NCBI GenBank assembly: GCA_036725345.1
Contig: DAIMEJ010000011.1
Coordinates: forward strand, 1 to 64,000
Length of the DNA stretch: 64,000 nucleotides
Direction of reading: 5' to 3'
Source: JAPLJU01 sp036725345
GTDB taxonomy: Bacteria > Desulfobacterota > Syntrophia > Syntrophales > UBA2192
In this document: piece after piece, positions 54,034 to 63,315 of the stretch
Layout: every line of letters begins with the position of its first letter
How positions within the stretch are numbered: position 1 is the stretch's first letter
Made by a program: the position numbers and the translations under genes
The notes under the pieces: model-generated
Database searches by the model: none
What the model saw: only the letters and a program-made list of their open reading frames with translations
What the model was told of the DNA's origin: nothing

Positions 54034-55215
54034 GTGACTCCCAAAAGCGAAATGGACTATTTAAGTCTTCTGCAGGGCCGATACGAGGCTGAGCACCTGC
54101 CGCAAGATTTTTCATCGGATCGGGCTGTCCCCGATTTTGCATTCAACTTTCTTAATCTTCTTGGACTTCTTTATAGACCGATCGTAGATGAGCACCATAT
54201 AAGCAAAGTCGGCAAAAAGCCCACATGGCCCGAGAATAAAAGCTTTGCTGTTTGCCTGACTCATGATGTTGATATCATCTCATTATACAGCCCATTCGAT
54301 AAATGGAAGGCCCGTAAGGAACAAATCAAAAATTCAGAACATGTGATGCCTATTATTAAACATGCTATCTGCTTCGGATTGGACATTCTTCGTTCCATTG
54401 CAAGCACGCATAGATCAAAATCAATAAATTGTTTTGAAAGATGGCTTGAAATAGAAAAAACTGTAGGCGCGCACTCAACTTTTTTTTTCTGGCCCGGTTG
54501 GAAAAATGTCAAAAAGCATCACTTCTCAGACTGCCTGTACGATTTATCGGACAAGCTTACTTTTGAGAGCCAAAAAATTACCATTGCTGAATTGATGCGT
54601 GAGATCGATAGGCGTGGCTGGGAGATAGGATTGCACGCTTCATGGTACAGTTTTGACGATCCGGACGAAATGAAGCGGCAGAAAGAAGCATTAGAAAAAG
54701 CGGTGGAACGCGAGATTGTCAGCGTACGCCAACATTACCTGCATTATGACATACGTGTTACACCGAGAGTTCAAGAACTCGCCGGGTTCAAATTTGATTC
54801 CACACTGGGTTTCAATGACAATGTTGGATTCCGCTTCGGCACCTGTCATCCCTGGCGCCTTTTCGATTTAAAAGCTGAAAGAGAACTTTCCATTTTGGAA
54901 GTGCCGCTCATCATTCAGGATGGTGCGCTGCTAAACCAGGACAGAGGCATGCGGCTGGATGCAGAAACGGCCTTTCGGTATATCAGGCAATTAACGGATG
55001 CCGTGAAAAGAGTGGGCGGTGTTCTGACATTGTTATGGCATCCTCATTACATCATGAACCCTGTTTGGTTCGATCTTTACATACACACGCTTCATTACCT
55101 CCAAGGGGAAAATGCGTGGTTTGCCTCTGTACAGGAAATAGCCAAACACGTCATCCATGCGACTGGGCACAACTCAACAGCCGTTGAGAATAAACAACTC
55201 GTGAGTCAATCATGA
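54034..55215 (+). CDS. Polysaccharide deacetylase-like protein
   Basis: A 393-aa NodB-fold protein. Motif 1 reads CLTHDVD, with metal Asp residues, and GWEIGLHASW is motif 2; VLTLLWHPHY is near the C-terminus. The N-terminal 70 residues are the short alpha domain found in many O-antigen cluster members. It may deacetylate an N-acetyl sugar or have another role. The start is GTG 54034 or ATG 54052; a short out-of-phase ATG frame (54014) ending here hints at an N-terminal frameshift. Confidence 0.7.
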   Translation: MTPKSEMDYLSLLQGRYEAEHLPQDFSSDRAVPDFAFNFLNLLGLLYRPIVDEHHISKVGKKPTWPENKSFAVCLTHDVDIISLYSPFDKWKARKEQIKNSEHVMPIIKHAICFGLDILRSIASTHRSKSINCFERWLEIEKTVGAHSTFFFWPGWKNVKKHHFSDCLYDLSDKLTFESQKITIAELMREIDRRGWEIGLHASWYSFDDPDEMKRQKEALEKAVEREIVSVRQHYLHYDIRVTPRVQELAGFKFDSTLGFNDNVGFRFGTCHPWRLFDLKAERELSILEVPLIIQDGALLNQDRGMRLDAETAFRYIRQLTDAVKRVGGVLTLLWHPHYIMNPVWFDLYIHTLHYLQGENAWFASVQEIAKHVIHATGHNSTAVENKQLVSQS

Positions 55216-56042
55216 GTGCTGAGGATCATTTGAAAGAATACTTTATAAAAGATTTCTTAGGGGATTTCTTATTCTCAGAGGCGCCGAAAATGGTCCGCTG
55301 CAAGAAAAATTTAATAGACGAAGTTCAGATGGATGAAAGAGTAAAATCACGCTGGCTGACTTATCAGAAAGCTTTCTTAAAACGGATCCAGGATCGGATT
55401 CTCATTAATAAAGAATATATTGAACGTTATTGAACTGCGTACGATTTGTTCTTTTCGAATAGAGGCTTCTTGAAAGGTGATGTGCTCGATATCGGAGGGG
55501 GATGGGGTTTATTCAGAGAATGGTGGCAACCGCATCGCCCTGGTGTTTACCTCGTTCACGACCCCGGCATTGAAAGGTTCTGTAATGGACCCTCCGGACT
55601 CCACCTTCAGTTATACTCCCGGGCATTCAGTCGCCCTATGACCTTTGTGGAAGGGTTCGGTGAAATTCTGCCATACAAAAACAATATATTTGATACATGC
55701 CTCGTAGCAGCCACCCTGGATCATTGCGTTGATCCAAGTCGGGTCATTAAAGAAGCTGTTCGCTGTTTGAAGGTTGGAGGCAACCTTCTCATCATTCAAA
55801 GCTTCTACGATAACGACAAGGATGAAATACGAACCAAGCCTTATGATAGATCAAAGTTCTTGAATCAACCACGCAGGTTGATTCGTGTCATATACAAGCG
55901 ACTCTTCCATGCGGATCACCATCTTCATCGCTTTAAAAGCGAAGACATGAGTAACTTGCTAAGTAAAACAGGATATTCATACACGATCAACACAATACCT
56001 GATATAAAAAATGTATATGCACTTGAATTATTAAAGAAATAA
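55212..56042 (+). pseudogene. SAM-dependent methyltransferase interrupted by an in-frame UGA
   Basis: Two adjacent open stretches, 55212-55433 and 55446-56042, are in the same frame and are split only by TGA 55431-55433. Joined, they give one 276-residue methyltransferase: an N-terminal helical part, VLDIGGGWGLFREW as SAM loop, LVAATLDHCVDP and EAVRCLKVGGNLLIIQSF. A TGG to TGA change would restore ERYWTAYDLFF. The second part has only a TTG start and no ribosome site. A pseudogene, a sequencing error or a recoded UGA are the options; I see no SECIS-like hairpin. Confidence 0.7.
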
Positions 56043-56091
56043 ACTTCATGATATCACGCCTTGACAAATCCATGCATTTCTTTGACATATT

Positions 56092-57378
56092 ATGAGAATC
56101 CTAATTCTTGCTTTCAGGTTTCCGCCATATAACGCATCCGGCGCCGTCCGCGTGGGTAAAACTACCAAGTATCTGATTCGATTGGGGCATGATGTCCGCG
56201 TGATATGCGCAGGCGATCACCCTCTTGATCAAACACTTCCGGTCGAAATTCCCAAGGAAAAAATTTTGTACACATCCTGGATAGATGTAAATCATAGGGT
56301 GAAGTTTCTTTTGATTGGGAAAAAGCGTTCCAGTGAAGCACTTGTTCAAGAGAAACTTATTTTCGACAATGCAAAGGGATTTTCTCATAAGAGTGCTTCC
56401 CTTTTTAAAGCTTTGACCAACATACCGGACAACAGGACAGGATGGATACCTTACGCCCTTAATTCTTCTTCAAGCATTATTAAGGAATGGCATCCTGATA
56501 TCATATATGCAAGTGCCTTACCCGTATCCGTGCACTTTATTGCCCACATACTTGCAAAGAAATACCACATTCCGTGGATTGCAGAATTTCGTGATCTATG
56601 GGTTGATAACTTCAACTATCCATATCCACGTTTCCGAAAAAAATTCGATGGCTGGCTGGAACGAAAAATATTAAGTAATGCTGTTGGATTTGTTACTGTA
56701 TCAGAGCCTTTAGCTGAAATATTGCGTAAAAAATATAAGAAACCAGTACTTGTTGTAATGAATGGTGCCGACATAGAAGATTTTGAATCATCACCAGCCA
56801 TTTCCAACGAGACCATTTTAAAAATCATACATACCGGGAATATTTATGGGGGCAAGAGAGATCCTGCACCCCTTTTCAAAGCTTTAAAATTGGCAGAAAT
56901 CAACCATGACCAAATTCGAGTCGAGTTTTACGGCAGGGGTAGTGATCCCATTATAAGGATATCCGAAGACCATGGGGTCGATCACATGGTGAAACACAAG
57001 GGTACGGTGCCATACAGGGATGCCTTGAAGTTACAGCAGGAAGCTGATGTACTTTTATTGCTGTCCTGGAATGATCCAGCCGACAAAGGAGCATACACCG
57101 GAAAACTTTTCGAATACATTGCCTCCGGACGTCCGATACTTTTTACTGGTCTAGATGATGATGTCGTAGCAAAAATCATTCAAGAAAGAAATCTTGGATT
57201 CGTGTCTAACAACCCTGCAGCGATAGCCAGCCAACTCAAAGTGTGGCTACAGCAAAAAAAAGGGGGGGGCATACCCGCAACACCAAAAGACGCACTTCAA
57301 GGATTAACTCGGCGGGATCAAACAGAAAAATTGACAATGTTCCTGGAAACCATTTTGGCGAGCAATAAACAAAATTAA
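56092..57378 (+). CDS. Glycosyltransferase family 4 protein
   Basis: A 428-aa GT-B fold enzyme: N-terminal FRFPPYNASGAVRVGK and AEFRDLWVDN, then the C-terminal IHTGNIYGGKRDP and GKLFEYIASGRPILF (donor-binding E-x7-E type region). It transfers a sugar to the growing O-unit; donor and acceptor are unknown. An A8G8 homopolymer (57254-57269) lies near its 3' end. Confidence 0.8.
   Translation: MRILILAFRFPPYNASGAVRVGKTTKYLIRLGHDVRVICAGDHPLDQTLPVEIPKEKILYTSWIDVNHRVKFLLIGKKRSSEALVQEKLIFDNAKGFSHKSASLFKALTNIPDNRTGWIPYALNSSSSIIKEWHPDIIYASALPVSVHFIAHILAKKYHIPWIAEFRDLWVDNFNYPYPRFRKKFDGWLERKILSNAVGFVTVSEPLAEILRKKYKKPVLVVMNGADIEDFESSPAISNETILKIIHTGNIYGGKRDPAPLFKALKLAEINHDQIRVEFYGRGSDPIIRISEDHGVDHMVKHKGTVPYRDALKLQQEADVLLLLSWNDPADKGAYTGKLFEYIASGRPILFTGLDDDVVAKIIQERNLGFVSNNPAAIASQLKVWLQQKKGGGIPATPKDALQGLTRRDQTEKLTMFLETILASNKQN
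57254..57269 (+). repeat. A8G8 homopolymer tract inside a glycosyltransferase gene
   Basis: AAAAAAAA followed by GGGGGGGG, encoding QQKKGGG at about residue 390 of the glycosyltransferase. Slippage here would change the last 40 residues. Confidence 0.8.
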
Positions 57379-57900
57379 ATGAAAAGTGGCATTCGTAAAA
57401 TAATTCGCTCAGTTTGTTATATGGTATATATTTCTTTCGCCAAGTGGTTACCGGAATCAAGCGCACGTTATATTGGTCGATATGCAAAATTCGTCAGATA
57501 TATTCTGGCAAAGGGCATCGTTGACTCATGCGGGGAAAATGTCAACATAGAAAGGAGAGCACGGTTTCCGGCATCAATAAAAGTCGGAGATTATTCAGGG
57601 ATAGGCGTGAATGCCTTGATAGGAACCAATGTGCAAATCGGCGTTCATGTGAGAATGGGCAGAGATGTCATGATAATTACACAGAATCATAAATTCACTC
57701 GCGACACTTTTACAGGATACGACAGGGAACCGGTTGTCATCCATGACGGCGTATGGATCGGAAACAGGGTCATTATACTACCCGGCGTAACGATTGGTGA
57801 AAATGCAATCATAGGTGCCGGGGCAGTCGTCACAAAAGACATCCCGCCTTATTCCATTTCGGGAGGCATACCAGCGCGCCATATTAAATGGCGCGAGTGA
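57379..57900 (+). CDS. Hexapeptide-repeat acyltransferase (LbH family)
   Basis: A 173-aa acyltransferase. The hexapeptide helix runs from about residue 60 to 165 (IKVGDYSGIGVNALIG, HDGVWIGNRVIILPGVTIGENAIIGAGAVV, landmarks VWIGNRV and GAGAVVTKDIP) with the loop His in TQNHKF. It likely O- or N-acetylates the polysaccharide sugar using acetyl-CoA. It starts at the codon right after the preceding stop. Confidence 0.82.
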   Translation: MKSGIRKIIRSVCYMVYISFAKWLPESSARYIGRYAKFVRYILAKGIVDSCGENVNIERRARFPASIKVGDYSGIGVNALIGTNVQIGVHVRMGRDVMIITQNHKFTRDTFTGYDREPVVIHDGVWIGNRVIILPGVTIGENAIIGAGAVVTKDIPPYSISGGIPARHIKWRE

Positions 57901-58059
57901 AAATACGGCAAAGAGGCTCGTAAAATAACATCCCCCCTGTCTTTCTCCTTCTTCATCTTTCCACACTTTTAAAGTTGTCTTTATAGTAAACGCCGGAATA
58001 CCGTTTTGTTCAGATTCGGATAAAAAGTCAAGCTCGTAACGTATTTGCAGCGAAGACGA

Positions 58060-59277
58060 ATGAGGATACTTCAAATATCCAGTCTATATCCGTCGTATGA
58101 CGGTTCGAGATCCGTCAACTTTGTACACAGGCAAATCGTCGAGCTGAAAAAAAAGGGAATTGATATCCAGGTCATTTGCCCGGTCAACAAATTTACCAGA
58201 ATTTCCGACTTCTTGAAGCTTAAAAAAATTTGCAGAAAGCCTCTAAGGAAATCGATAGATGACATCAATGTGACATATTTACCCTACTGGAATTTCTCCA
58301 CCAGGTATACACCAGCTCTGGAAATCCTCTCACTCTCTTCAGTTCTTCACAAATGTTTTCTCGCCAAAAATAATCTGCATGCGTATGATCTCATTCACGC
58401 ACATCAGCTATTCCCTGTGGGTTGTGCTTGTTCTATGACGGCAAAAAAATTCAATGTGCCTGTTGTAGTATCAGCAAGAGGCGCTGACGTCCATACCTAT
58501 CCGCGGATGCATGCAAAAATTATGGATTTCACGCAGAGCGTTATTCGCGAAACCGATAAAATTACAGCGGTAAGCCGGTCGCTTGCCGAACAGATATACG
58601 ATTTGGCTGCACCTCGCTCGACGATTGACGTTGTTTATAACGGCATCGATTTCGCCAAATTCAGGCCCATGGCTAATCAATCCGACCTGAGAGTCAAGCT
58701 CGGTCTGCCCGCAACAGGTGTCGGTTTATGCATGATAAGCAGGCTTATGAAAACAAAAGGAATCTATGAACTGCTGAATGCGTTTAAAGCCGTGGCATCC
58801 GCAGATGATACTGTCTGGCTGGCAGTGGTTGGTGAAGGGCCCTTGCGTTCTATGATGATTGATTGGCTGAATCACCATCAACTGCAAACTCGTGTTATCT
58901 TGGCTGGATTCCGTTCGCACGATGAAATACCGTACTGGATTAACGCATCGGACATATTTGTTTTTCCCAGTTACAACGAGGGTCTCCCAAACGTTATCCT
59001 GGAAGCCATGGCATGCGGTCGTCCGATAATTGCGACAGAGGTAGGGGGAATTCCAGAAGTCGTCACACATGGAACAAATGCTATTCTGATTCCACCCAGG
59101 ACAGTCGATCCCATAATAAATGCTATGCAAAAACTGGTTTTTTCTCCCCAATTGAGACAATCAATGGGGCTGAACGGCCTCCATCACATTAGATCGAACT
59201 TTTCCTGGGAGAAAAGCGCTGATTCACTTATTGGTGTCTATCGGGAAGCGATTTCCGCAAGAAATCCCTATTCATGA
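58060..59277 (+). CDS. Glycosyltransferase family 4 protein
   Basis: A 405-aa GT-B enzyme: MRILQISSLYPS start, VVVSARGADVHTYP, the middle VYNGIDFAKFRP, and the donor-site EGLPNVILEAMACGRPIIATEVGGIPE (landmarks EGLPNVILE and ACGRPIIA). ATG 58060 is the family-type start; an in-frame TTG at 58045 is less likely. It is preceded by a 159-nt spacer with no gene. Confidence 0.83.
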   Translation: MRILQISSLYPSYDGSRSVNFVHRQIVELKKKGIDIQVICPVNKFTRISDFLKLKKICRKPLRKSIDDINVTYLPYWNFSTRYTPALEILSLSSVLHKCFLAKNNLHAYDLIHAHQLFPVGCACSMTAKKFNVPVVVSARGADVHTYPRMHAKIMDFTQSVIRETDKITAVSRSLAEQIYDLAAPRSTIDVVYNGIDFAKFRPMANQSDLRVKLGLPATGVGLCMISRLMKTKGIYELLNAFKAVASADDTVWLAVVGEGPLRSMMIDWLNHHQLQTRVILAGFRSHDEIPYWINASDIFVFPSYNEGLPNVILEAMACGRPIIATEVGGIPEVVTHGTNAILIPPRTVDPIINAMQKLVFSPQLRQSMGLNGLHHIRSNFSWEKSADSLIGVYREAISARNPYS

Positions 59278-60476
59278 ACTTAGAATTAGCGGGCAAAATA
59301 CTGTACATTTCTTCGGTGGACATCAGTTTGAACAACGGTCCAGGTGTCAATGAACGTGAGTTTTGTGCTGCGCTGCATGATTTGCTGTCCGAAAGGGTCC
59401 ATTTTCTGATTCCTGAACCCCAATTAGATAATATAGAACTTCCGCAACATGCATGCACTTTTTGCCATCCTCATATGCGTCACGATCCGAAAATGTTTTT
59501 GAGGCATACGGTTTCTCAAATTCGGCATGCTGAAAAGCTAACCAGAAAAAAATCATTTGATCTCCTGGTCTTCAGACTCGACATTCTACCCTTTGCACCA
59601 TGGTATATCACCCGCAAATCCGGCATTCCTTACGTCAACAGGCATCTTGCGAAAAACTTGATGTCGGTTCTTTCGTCAAAAGGGGGATTGATCGGCAAGT
59701 CACTGGAACCGCTCAATAGAATCTTGATCAAAAAATTAGTCGTGAGCGCGGCCCTAAGTGATACGGTGAGTTATAATCAGGTGGTCTACCTGAAGAACGC
59801 GTTGAAGATAGATGAGTCAAAAATCATCTGTATCGATAACACTGTCAACACCTCCAGGTTTTTCCCGGTGCCGATTAACGAAGCGAGAAAAAAACTTGGT
59901 ATTGAAAAATTTGATCCGATTATCGGATATGTAGGCAATCATCCTTTATTACGCGGTGGCGAACACTTAATTAGGGTTGCTCCCAAACTCATGCAGAAAT
60001 ACCCTTCCCTGGGGGTATTGATATTGGGTGATGACGGGGGTCTCGAAAGATTGAAAAAGATAGCAGTTGATCTCAAAGTGGAAACAAACTGCGTACTTCC
60101 AGGTCTCGTACCTTACGACCAGGTACCATCTTATATCAACAGCATAGACGTAGGCGTTTCGATACTTCAGTCGAAGGAATTCGGAGCGTCTGAGCAAAAA
60201 GTGCGGCAATATCTTGCTTGCGGCAAGCCGGTTGTTGCAACACCGGGCAGCAACGAATTTATTGCTGAAGAGCAGTTGGGTTCATTATTAAACAATGACG
60301 AATTCGAATCGATTGCTCACGAACTTGACCGGTGGCTCTCCTTAGACACTCATGATCGTGTCAAGTTCAGCGTGCGGGCTCGTGATTACGCCGAAAATCA
60401 CTTATCTCTCAAGGAAAGTGTCAGAAACAGGCTTCGTTACTGGTCTGAGAGGTTAGTGGCAGAAGTGAACAAGTAG
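59274..60476 (+). CDS. Glycosyltransferase (GT-B fold)
   Basis: A 400-aa protein: KILYISSVDISLNNGPGVNEREF at the start (landmark NNGPGVNERE), IDNTVNTSRFFPV in the hinge, IGYVGNHPLLRGGEHLI and VRQYLACGKPVVATPGSNEF for donor binding. It overlaps the previous gene by 4 nt (ATGA). Donor sugar unknown. Confidence 0.8.
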   Translation: MNLELAGKILYISSVDISLNNGPGVNEREFCAALHDLLSERVHFLIPEPQLDNIELPQHACTFCHPHMRHDPKMFLRHTVSQIRHAEKLTRKKSFDLLVFRLDILPFAPWYITRKSGIPYVNRHLAKNLMSVLSSKGGLIGKSLEPLNRILIKKLVVSAALSDTVSYNQVVYLKNALKIDESKIICIDNTVNTSRFFPVPINEARKKLGIEKFDPIIGYVGNHPLLRGGEHLIRVAPKLMQKYPSLGVLILGDDGGLERLKKIAVDLKVETNCVLPGLVPYDQVPSYINSIDVGVSILQSKEFGASEQKVRQYLACGKPVVATPGSNEFIAEEQLGSLLNNDEFESIAHELDRWLSLDTHDRVKFSVRARDYAENHLSLKESVRNRLRYWSERLVAEVNK

Positions 60477-60495
60477 CCATATTTTCTGTTCAGAA

Positions 60496-61653
60496 TTGAT
60501 TCATGTTTTGGCTTCATCTATTCCTAAAATACTATTTTTTATAAGTGAGGACTGGTATTTCTGCTCTCATCGTCTTCCGATTGCCCGGGCGGCGCGGGAC
60601 GCGGGGTTTGAAGTGGCGGTGGCGTGCCGCGTCCGTGAGGACGGTGAGGTTATAACCCGGGAAGGGTTCAGGCTTATCCCCATCCCCTTCAGAAGGGGAA
60701 ATATCAACCCGTTTCAGGACATAGCCTCATTGGCAACACTGGTCAGGATCTACGGCACGGAATGTCCCGACATCGTCCACCATGTGGCCATGAAACCAGT
60801 TGTTTTCGGATCCCTCGCGGCCAGGATGACCGGGATCCCTTTTCAGGTCAACGCGCTTGCCGGGCTTGGTTATATTTTTTCCTCTACTGACGTCAGGGCA
60901 AAGCTACTCAAGCCCTTCATTGTTACCGCCTTCCGTGCGCTTTTGAATCACGGATCATGCAAGGTCATCCTGCAAAATCCCAATGACATAGAAACACTGA
61001 CCGGGACCGGTGTTCTATCCAGGGACAAGATTGCCCTGATTCGGGGTTCCGGTGTAAACCTCGATGTTTTTCACCCGACACTGGAACCGCCGGGTAAACC
61101 CATTGTCATCCTTGCCTCCCGAATGCTTCGGGACAAGGGGGTTGTGGAGTTCGTGGAGACTGCCCGCCTACTTCTCCATGAAGGGTCGTCTGCCCGATTT
61201 GCCCTGGTCGGGGACGCGGATCCGGATAACCCCTCGTCCCTTTCAGTTTCCCAACTCAGAGAATGGCATGACAGCGGTTTCGTGGAGTGGTGGGGTTACA
61301 GGAAAGACATGCCGCAGGTTTTCGCTCAGTCTCACATCGTCTGCCTTCCTTCTTACCGGGAGGGACTGCCAAAGGTTTTGATCGAGGCAGCCGCATGCGG
61401 CCGACCGATCGTGGCAACCGATGTTCCCGGCTGCCGGGAAATCGTCCGGCAGGATGAAAACGGCATTCTCGTGCCGGTCCGAAAGGCAGATGCCCTGGCA
61501 AGGGCATTGAAAAAACTCATTGACGATCCGGGGCTCCGCCAAAAAATGGGGGAACGAGGAAGGACTATTGCCGAAAAGGAATTTTCGGAGGAAAAGATAG
61601 TTTTAGAGACCCTGTCAGTCTATCGCGAGCTGCTGCAATCACGAAAACCTTAA
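60496..61653 (+). CDS. Glycosyltransferase family 4 protein (PglA/WbpT-like)
   Basis: A 385-aa GT-B enzyme with SEDWYFCSHRLPIARAARDAGFEV near the start (landmark SHRLPIARAA), HHVAMKPVVFGSLAA, then ASRMLRDKGVVEFVE and EGLPKVLIEAAACGRPIVATDVPGC (landmarks EGLPKVLIE, CGRPIVATD). It resembles enzymes that add GalNAc-type sugars early in O-unit assembly. The start is TTG 60496 or another codon nearby; no ATG is in frame upstream. Composition is GC-rich again here. Confidence 0.8.
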   Translation: MIHVLASSIPKILFFISEDWYFCSHRLPIARAARDAGFEVAVACRVREDGEVITREGFRLIPIPFRRGNINPFQDIASLATLVRIYGTECPDIVHHVAMKPVVFGSLAARMTGIPFQVNALAGLGYIFSSTDVRAKLLKPFIVTAFRALLNHGSCKVILQNPNDIETLTGTGVLSRDKIALIRGSGVNLDVFHPTLEPPGKPIVILASRMLRDKGVVEFVETARLLLHEGSSARFALVGDADPDNPSSLSVSQLREWHDSGFVEWWGYRKDMPQVFAQSHIVCLPSYREGLPKVLIEAAACGRPIVATDVPGCREIVRQDENGILVPVRKADALARALKKLIDDPGLRQKMGERGRTIAEKEFSEEKIVLETLSVYRELLQSRKP

Positions 61654-61656
61654 ACT

Positions 61657-62670
61657 ATGGCCAACCCCGATAAGAAACCCCTCGTGCTCGTGACAGGCGC
61701 GACGGGCGCTCTCGGCCCCCGGGTTGTACAGGCCCTCTGCGACGCCGGATATCCCGTCCGGACACTGTCCATCGACCAGCCTGTTCAAGGCCTGTTCGCA
61801 GAACATGTTGATGTCCGGCAGGGAGACATCACGGACCCGCAAACCGTCGCGCACGCGGTACAAGGCTGCAAGGGCATCATCCACATGGCTGCCCTCCTGC
61901 ATATGTTCAATCCTCCCTCTGACATGCGAGAGCGGTATGAGAAAATCAATGTCGGCGGAACGGCCGTCGTCGCTGACGCGGCCTCGAGATCCGATGTTAG
62001 GCGCCTTGTTTTTTTCAGCACGATTGCCGTCTATGGCCCCTCCGGGGGGGAAGTCCTGACGGAAGACTCCACCCCCAGACCGGATACCTTCTATGCGGAG
62101 ACGAAACTGGCGGCAGAACGCATCGTGCTGGAAGCGAAAAATGCCGAGGGGAAATCCATCGGTTGCGTCCTACGGTTCGGGGCTGTCTACGGCGCGAGGG
62201 TCAAGGGGAACTACCGGAACCTTTTAAAAGCGCTGTCGAAGGGTTATTTTGTCCCGATCGGTACGGGGGCTAACCGGCGCACTCTGATCTATGACAAGGA
62301 CGCGGCACGAGCAGCGGTCTTGGCCCTGGAACACCCGGCTGCTGTGGGAAATGTTTTCAATGTTTCCGACGGAAGTTGTCACACGTTGTCCGAGATTATC
62401 GAGGCGATGTGCCTTGCCCTGGGGAGGAACTTGCCCCGTCTGTCGATGCCTGTTACACCGCTCCGCCTGGTCGCCGGTACGATCGAAGACGTAATGCACT
62501 TTGCCGGGCTTCATTCTCCTATAACACGGGCGCTCATCGACAAATACACGGAGGACATGGCCGTTGACTGCCGCCGATTTCGGCGACAGCTCGGTTTCCT
62601 TCCCTCCTACGACCTTTTGGCAGGATGGAAAGACGCCATCTGTGAGACGGGCGGCACAGTAGAATACTAA
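61657..62670 (+). CDS. NAD-dependent epimerase/dehydratase (extended SDR)
   Basis: A 337-aa SDR. NAD loop TGATGALG (13-20), STIAVYGPS, and Tyr146-x3-Lys150 in FYAETKLA. It most likely epimerises or oxidises a UDP-N-acetyl sugar that the following initiating transferase uses, as for WbpV/WbpP-type genes next to WbpL/PglC. Substrate not determined. It lies 3 nt after the glycosyltransferase. Confidence 0.82.
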   Translation: MANPDKKPLVLVTGATGALGPRVVQALCDAGYPVRTLSIDQPVQGLFAEHVDVRQGDITDPQTVAHAVQGCKGIIHMAALLHMFNPPSDMRERYEKINVGGTAVVADAASRSDVRRLVFFSTIAVYGPSGGEVLTEDSTPRPDTFYAETKLAAERIVLEAKNAEGKSIGCVLRFGAVYGARVKGNYRNLLKALSKGYFVPIGTGANRRTLIYDKDAARAAVLALEHPAAVGNVFNVSDGSCHTLSEIIEAMCLALGRNLPRLSMPVTPLRLVAGTIEDVMHFAGLHSPITRALIDKYTEDMAVDCRRFRRQLGFLPSYDLLAGWKDAICETGGTVEY

Positions 62671-62677
62671 AAGTAGA

Positions 62678-63238
62678 ATGAAACGCCTGTTTGACATATC
62701 GTTGTCCCTGGTGCTCTCCGCCCTCTTTCTGGTCCCCATGGTGATCATCGCCGTTGCCGTAAAATGCACTTCCATGGGCCCCGTGCTATACTGGTCTGAC
62801 CGCGTGGGCATCCGCAATACCCTCTTCAAGATGCCCAAGTTCCGAACGATGCGCAGGGATACGCCCCCCGTAGCGACGCACCTTTTGAACAACCCGGAAA
62901 AATATTTGACGCCTCTTGGAGCATATCTTCGCAAATTGAGCCTGGATGAACTTCCTCAGCTGTGGAGCATCCTGAAGGGCGACATGAGTTTTGTCGGCCC
63001 GAGACCCGCTCTGTTCAATCAAGCGGATCTCATCGAGCTTCGGACAAAAAAAGGTATACATCATCTCATTCCCGGTATCACAGGCTGGGCTCAGGTCAAC
63101 GGGAGAGATGATTTGCCCATCCCGGTGAAAGTGGAGTATGATGAGTACTATTTGAAAAACAGATCCGCCCTGCTGGATCTGAAAATTCTCTTTTATACGG
63201 CGTTGAAAGTTGTAAAAGCAGAGGGTGTCAGGCATTAA
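62678..63238 (+). CDS. Initiating sugar-phosphate transferase (PglC/WcaJ C-terminal type)
   Basis: A 186-aa monotopic phosphoglycosyl transferase: one membrane-associated helix (about 9-30), then KFRTM, the catalytic DELPQLWSILKGDMSFVGPRP (Asp-Glu pair at about 90) and the GITGWAQVNGRD segment. It puts the first sugar phosphate on undecaprenyl phosphate. It is the short form, without the N-terminal domain of WbaP/WcaJ. Confidence 0.88.
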   Translation: MKRLFDISLSLVLSALFLVPMVIIAVAVKCTSMGPVLYWSDRVGIRNTLFKMPKFRTMRRDTPPVATHLLNNPEKYLTPLGAYLRKLSLDELPQLWSILKGDMSFVGPRPALFNQADLIELRTKKGIHHLIPGITGWAQVNGRDDLPIPVKVEYDEYYLKNRSALLDLKILFYTALKVVKAEGVRH

Positions 63239-63315
63239 GAACATCAACGGCCCACTTTTGAAGGCGCAGCCGGAAAAAGATTTTTCGTATCAGTCGCCAT
63301 CTCGGGTGTTTCAAA

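Larger units (their letters stand above)
48970..60480. other. AT-rich O-antigen island
   Basis: Base composition changes sharply just after the fused dehydrogenase gene and returns at about 60.5 kb. Inside, codons ending in A/T (AAA, ATA, TTA, AAT) dominate and ribosome sites are weak, unlike the GC-rich flanks. The gene order flippase, modifying enzymes, glycosyltransferases is that of a transferable O-antigen block. No integrase, IS or att site was seen. Confidence 0.75.

Noticed and set aside
55431..55480. Selenocysteine at the UGA in the methyltransferase
   Set aside because: The only nearby hairpin (TGTTC / GAATA) is weak and lacks the loop and bulge features of a bacterial SECIS; Trp to stop is simpler.
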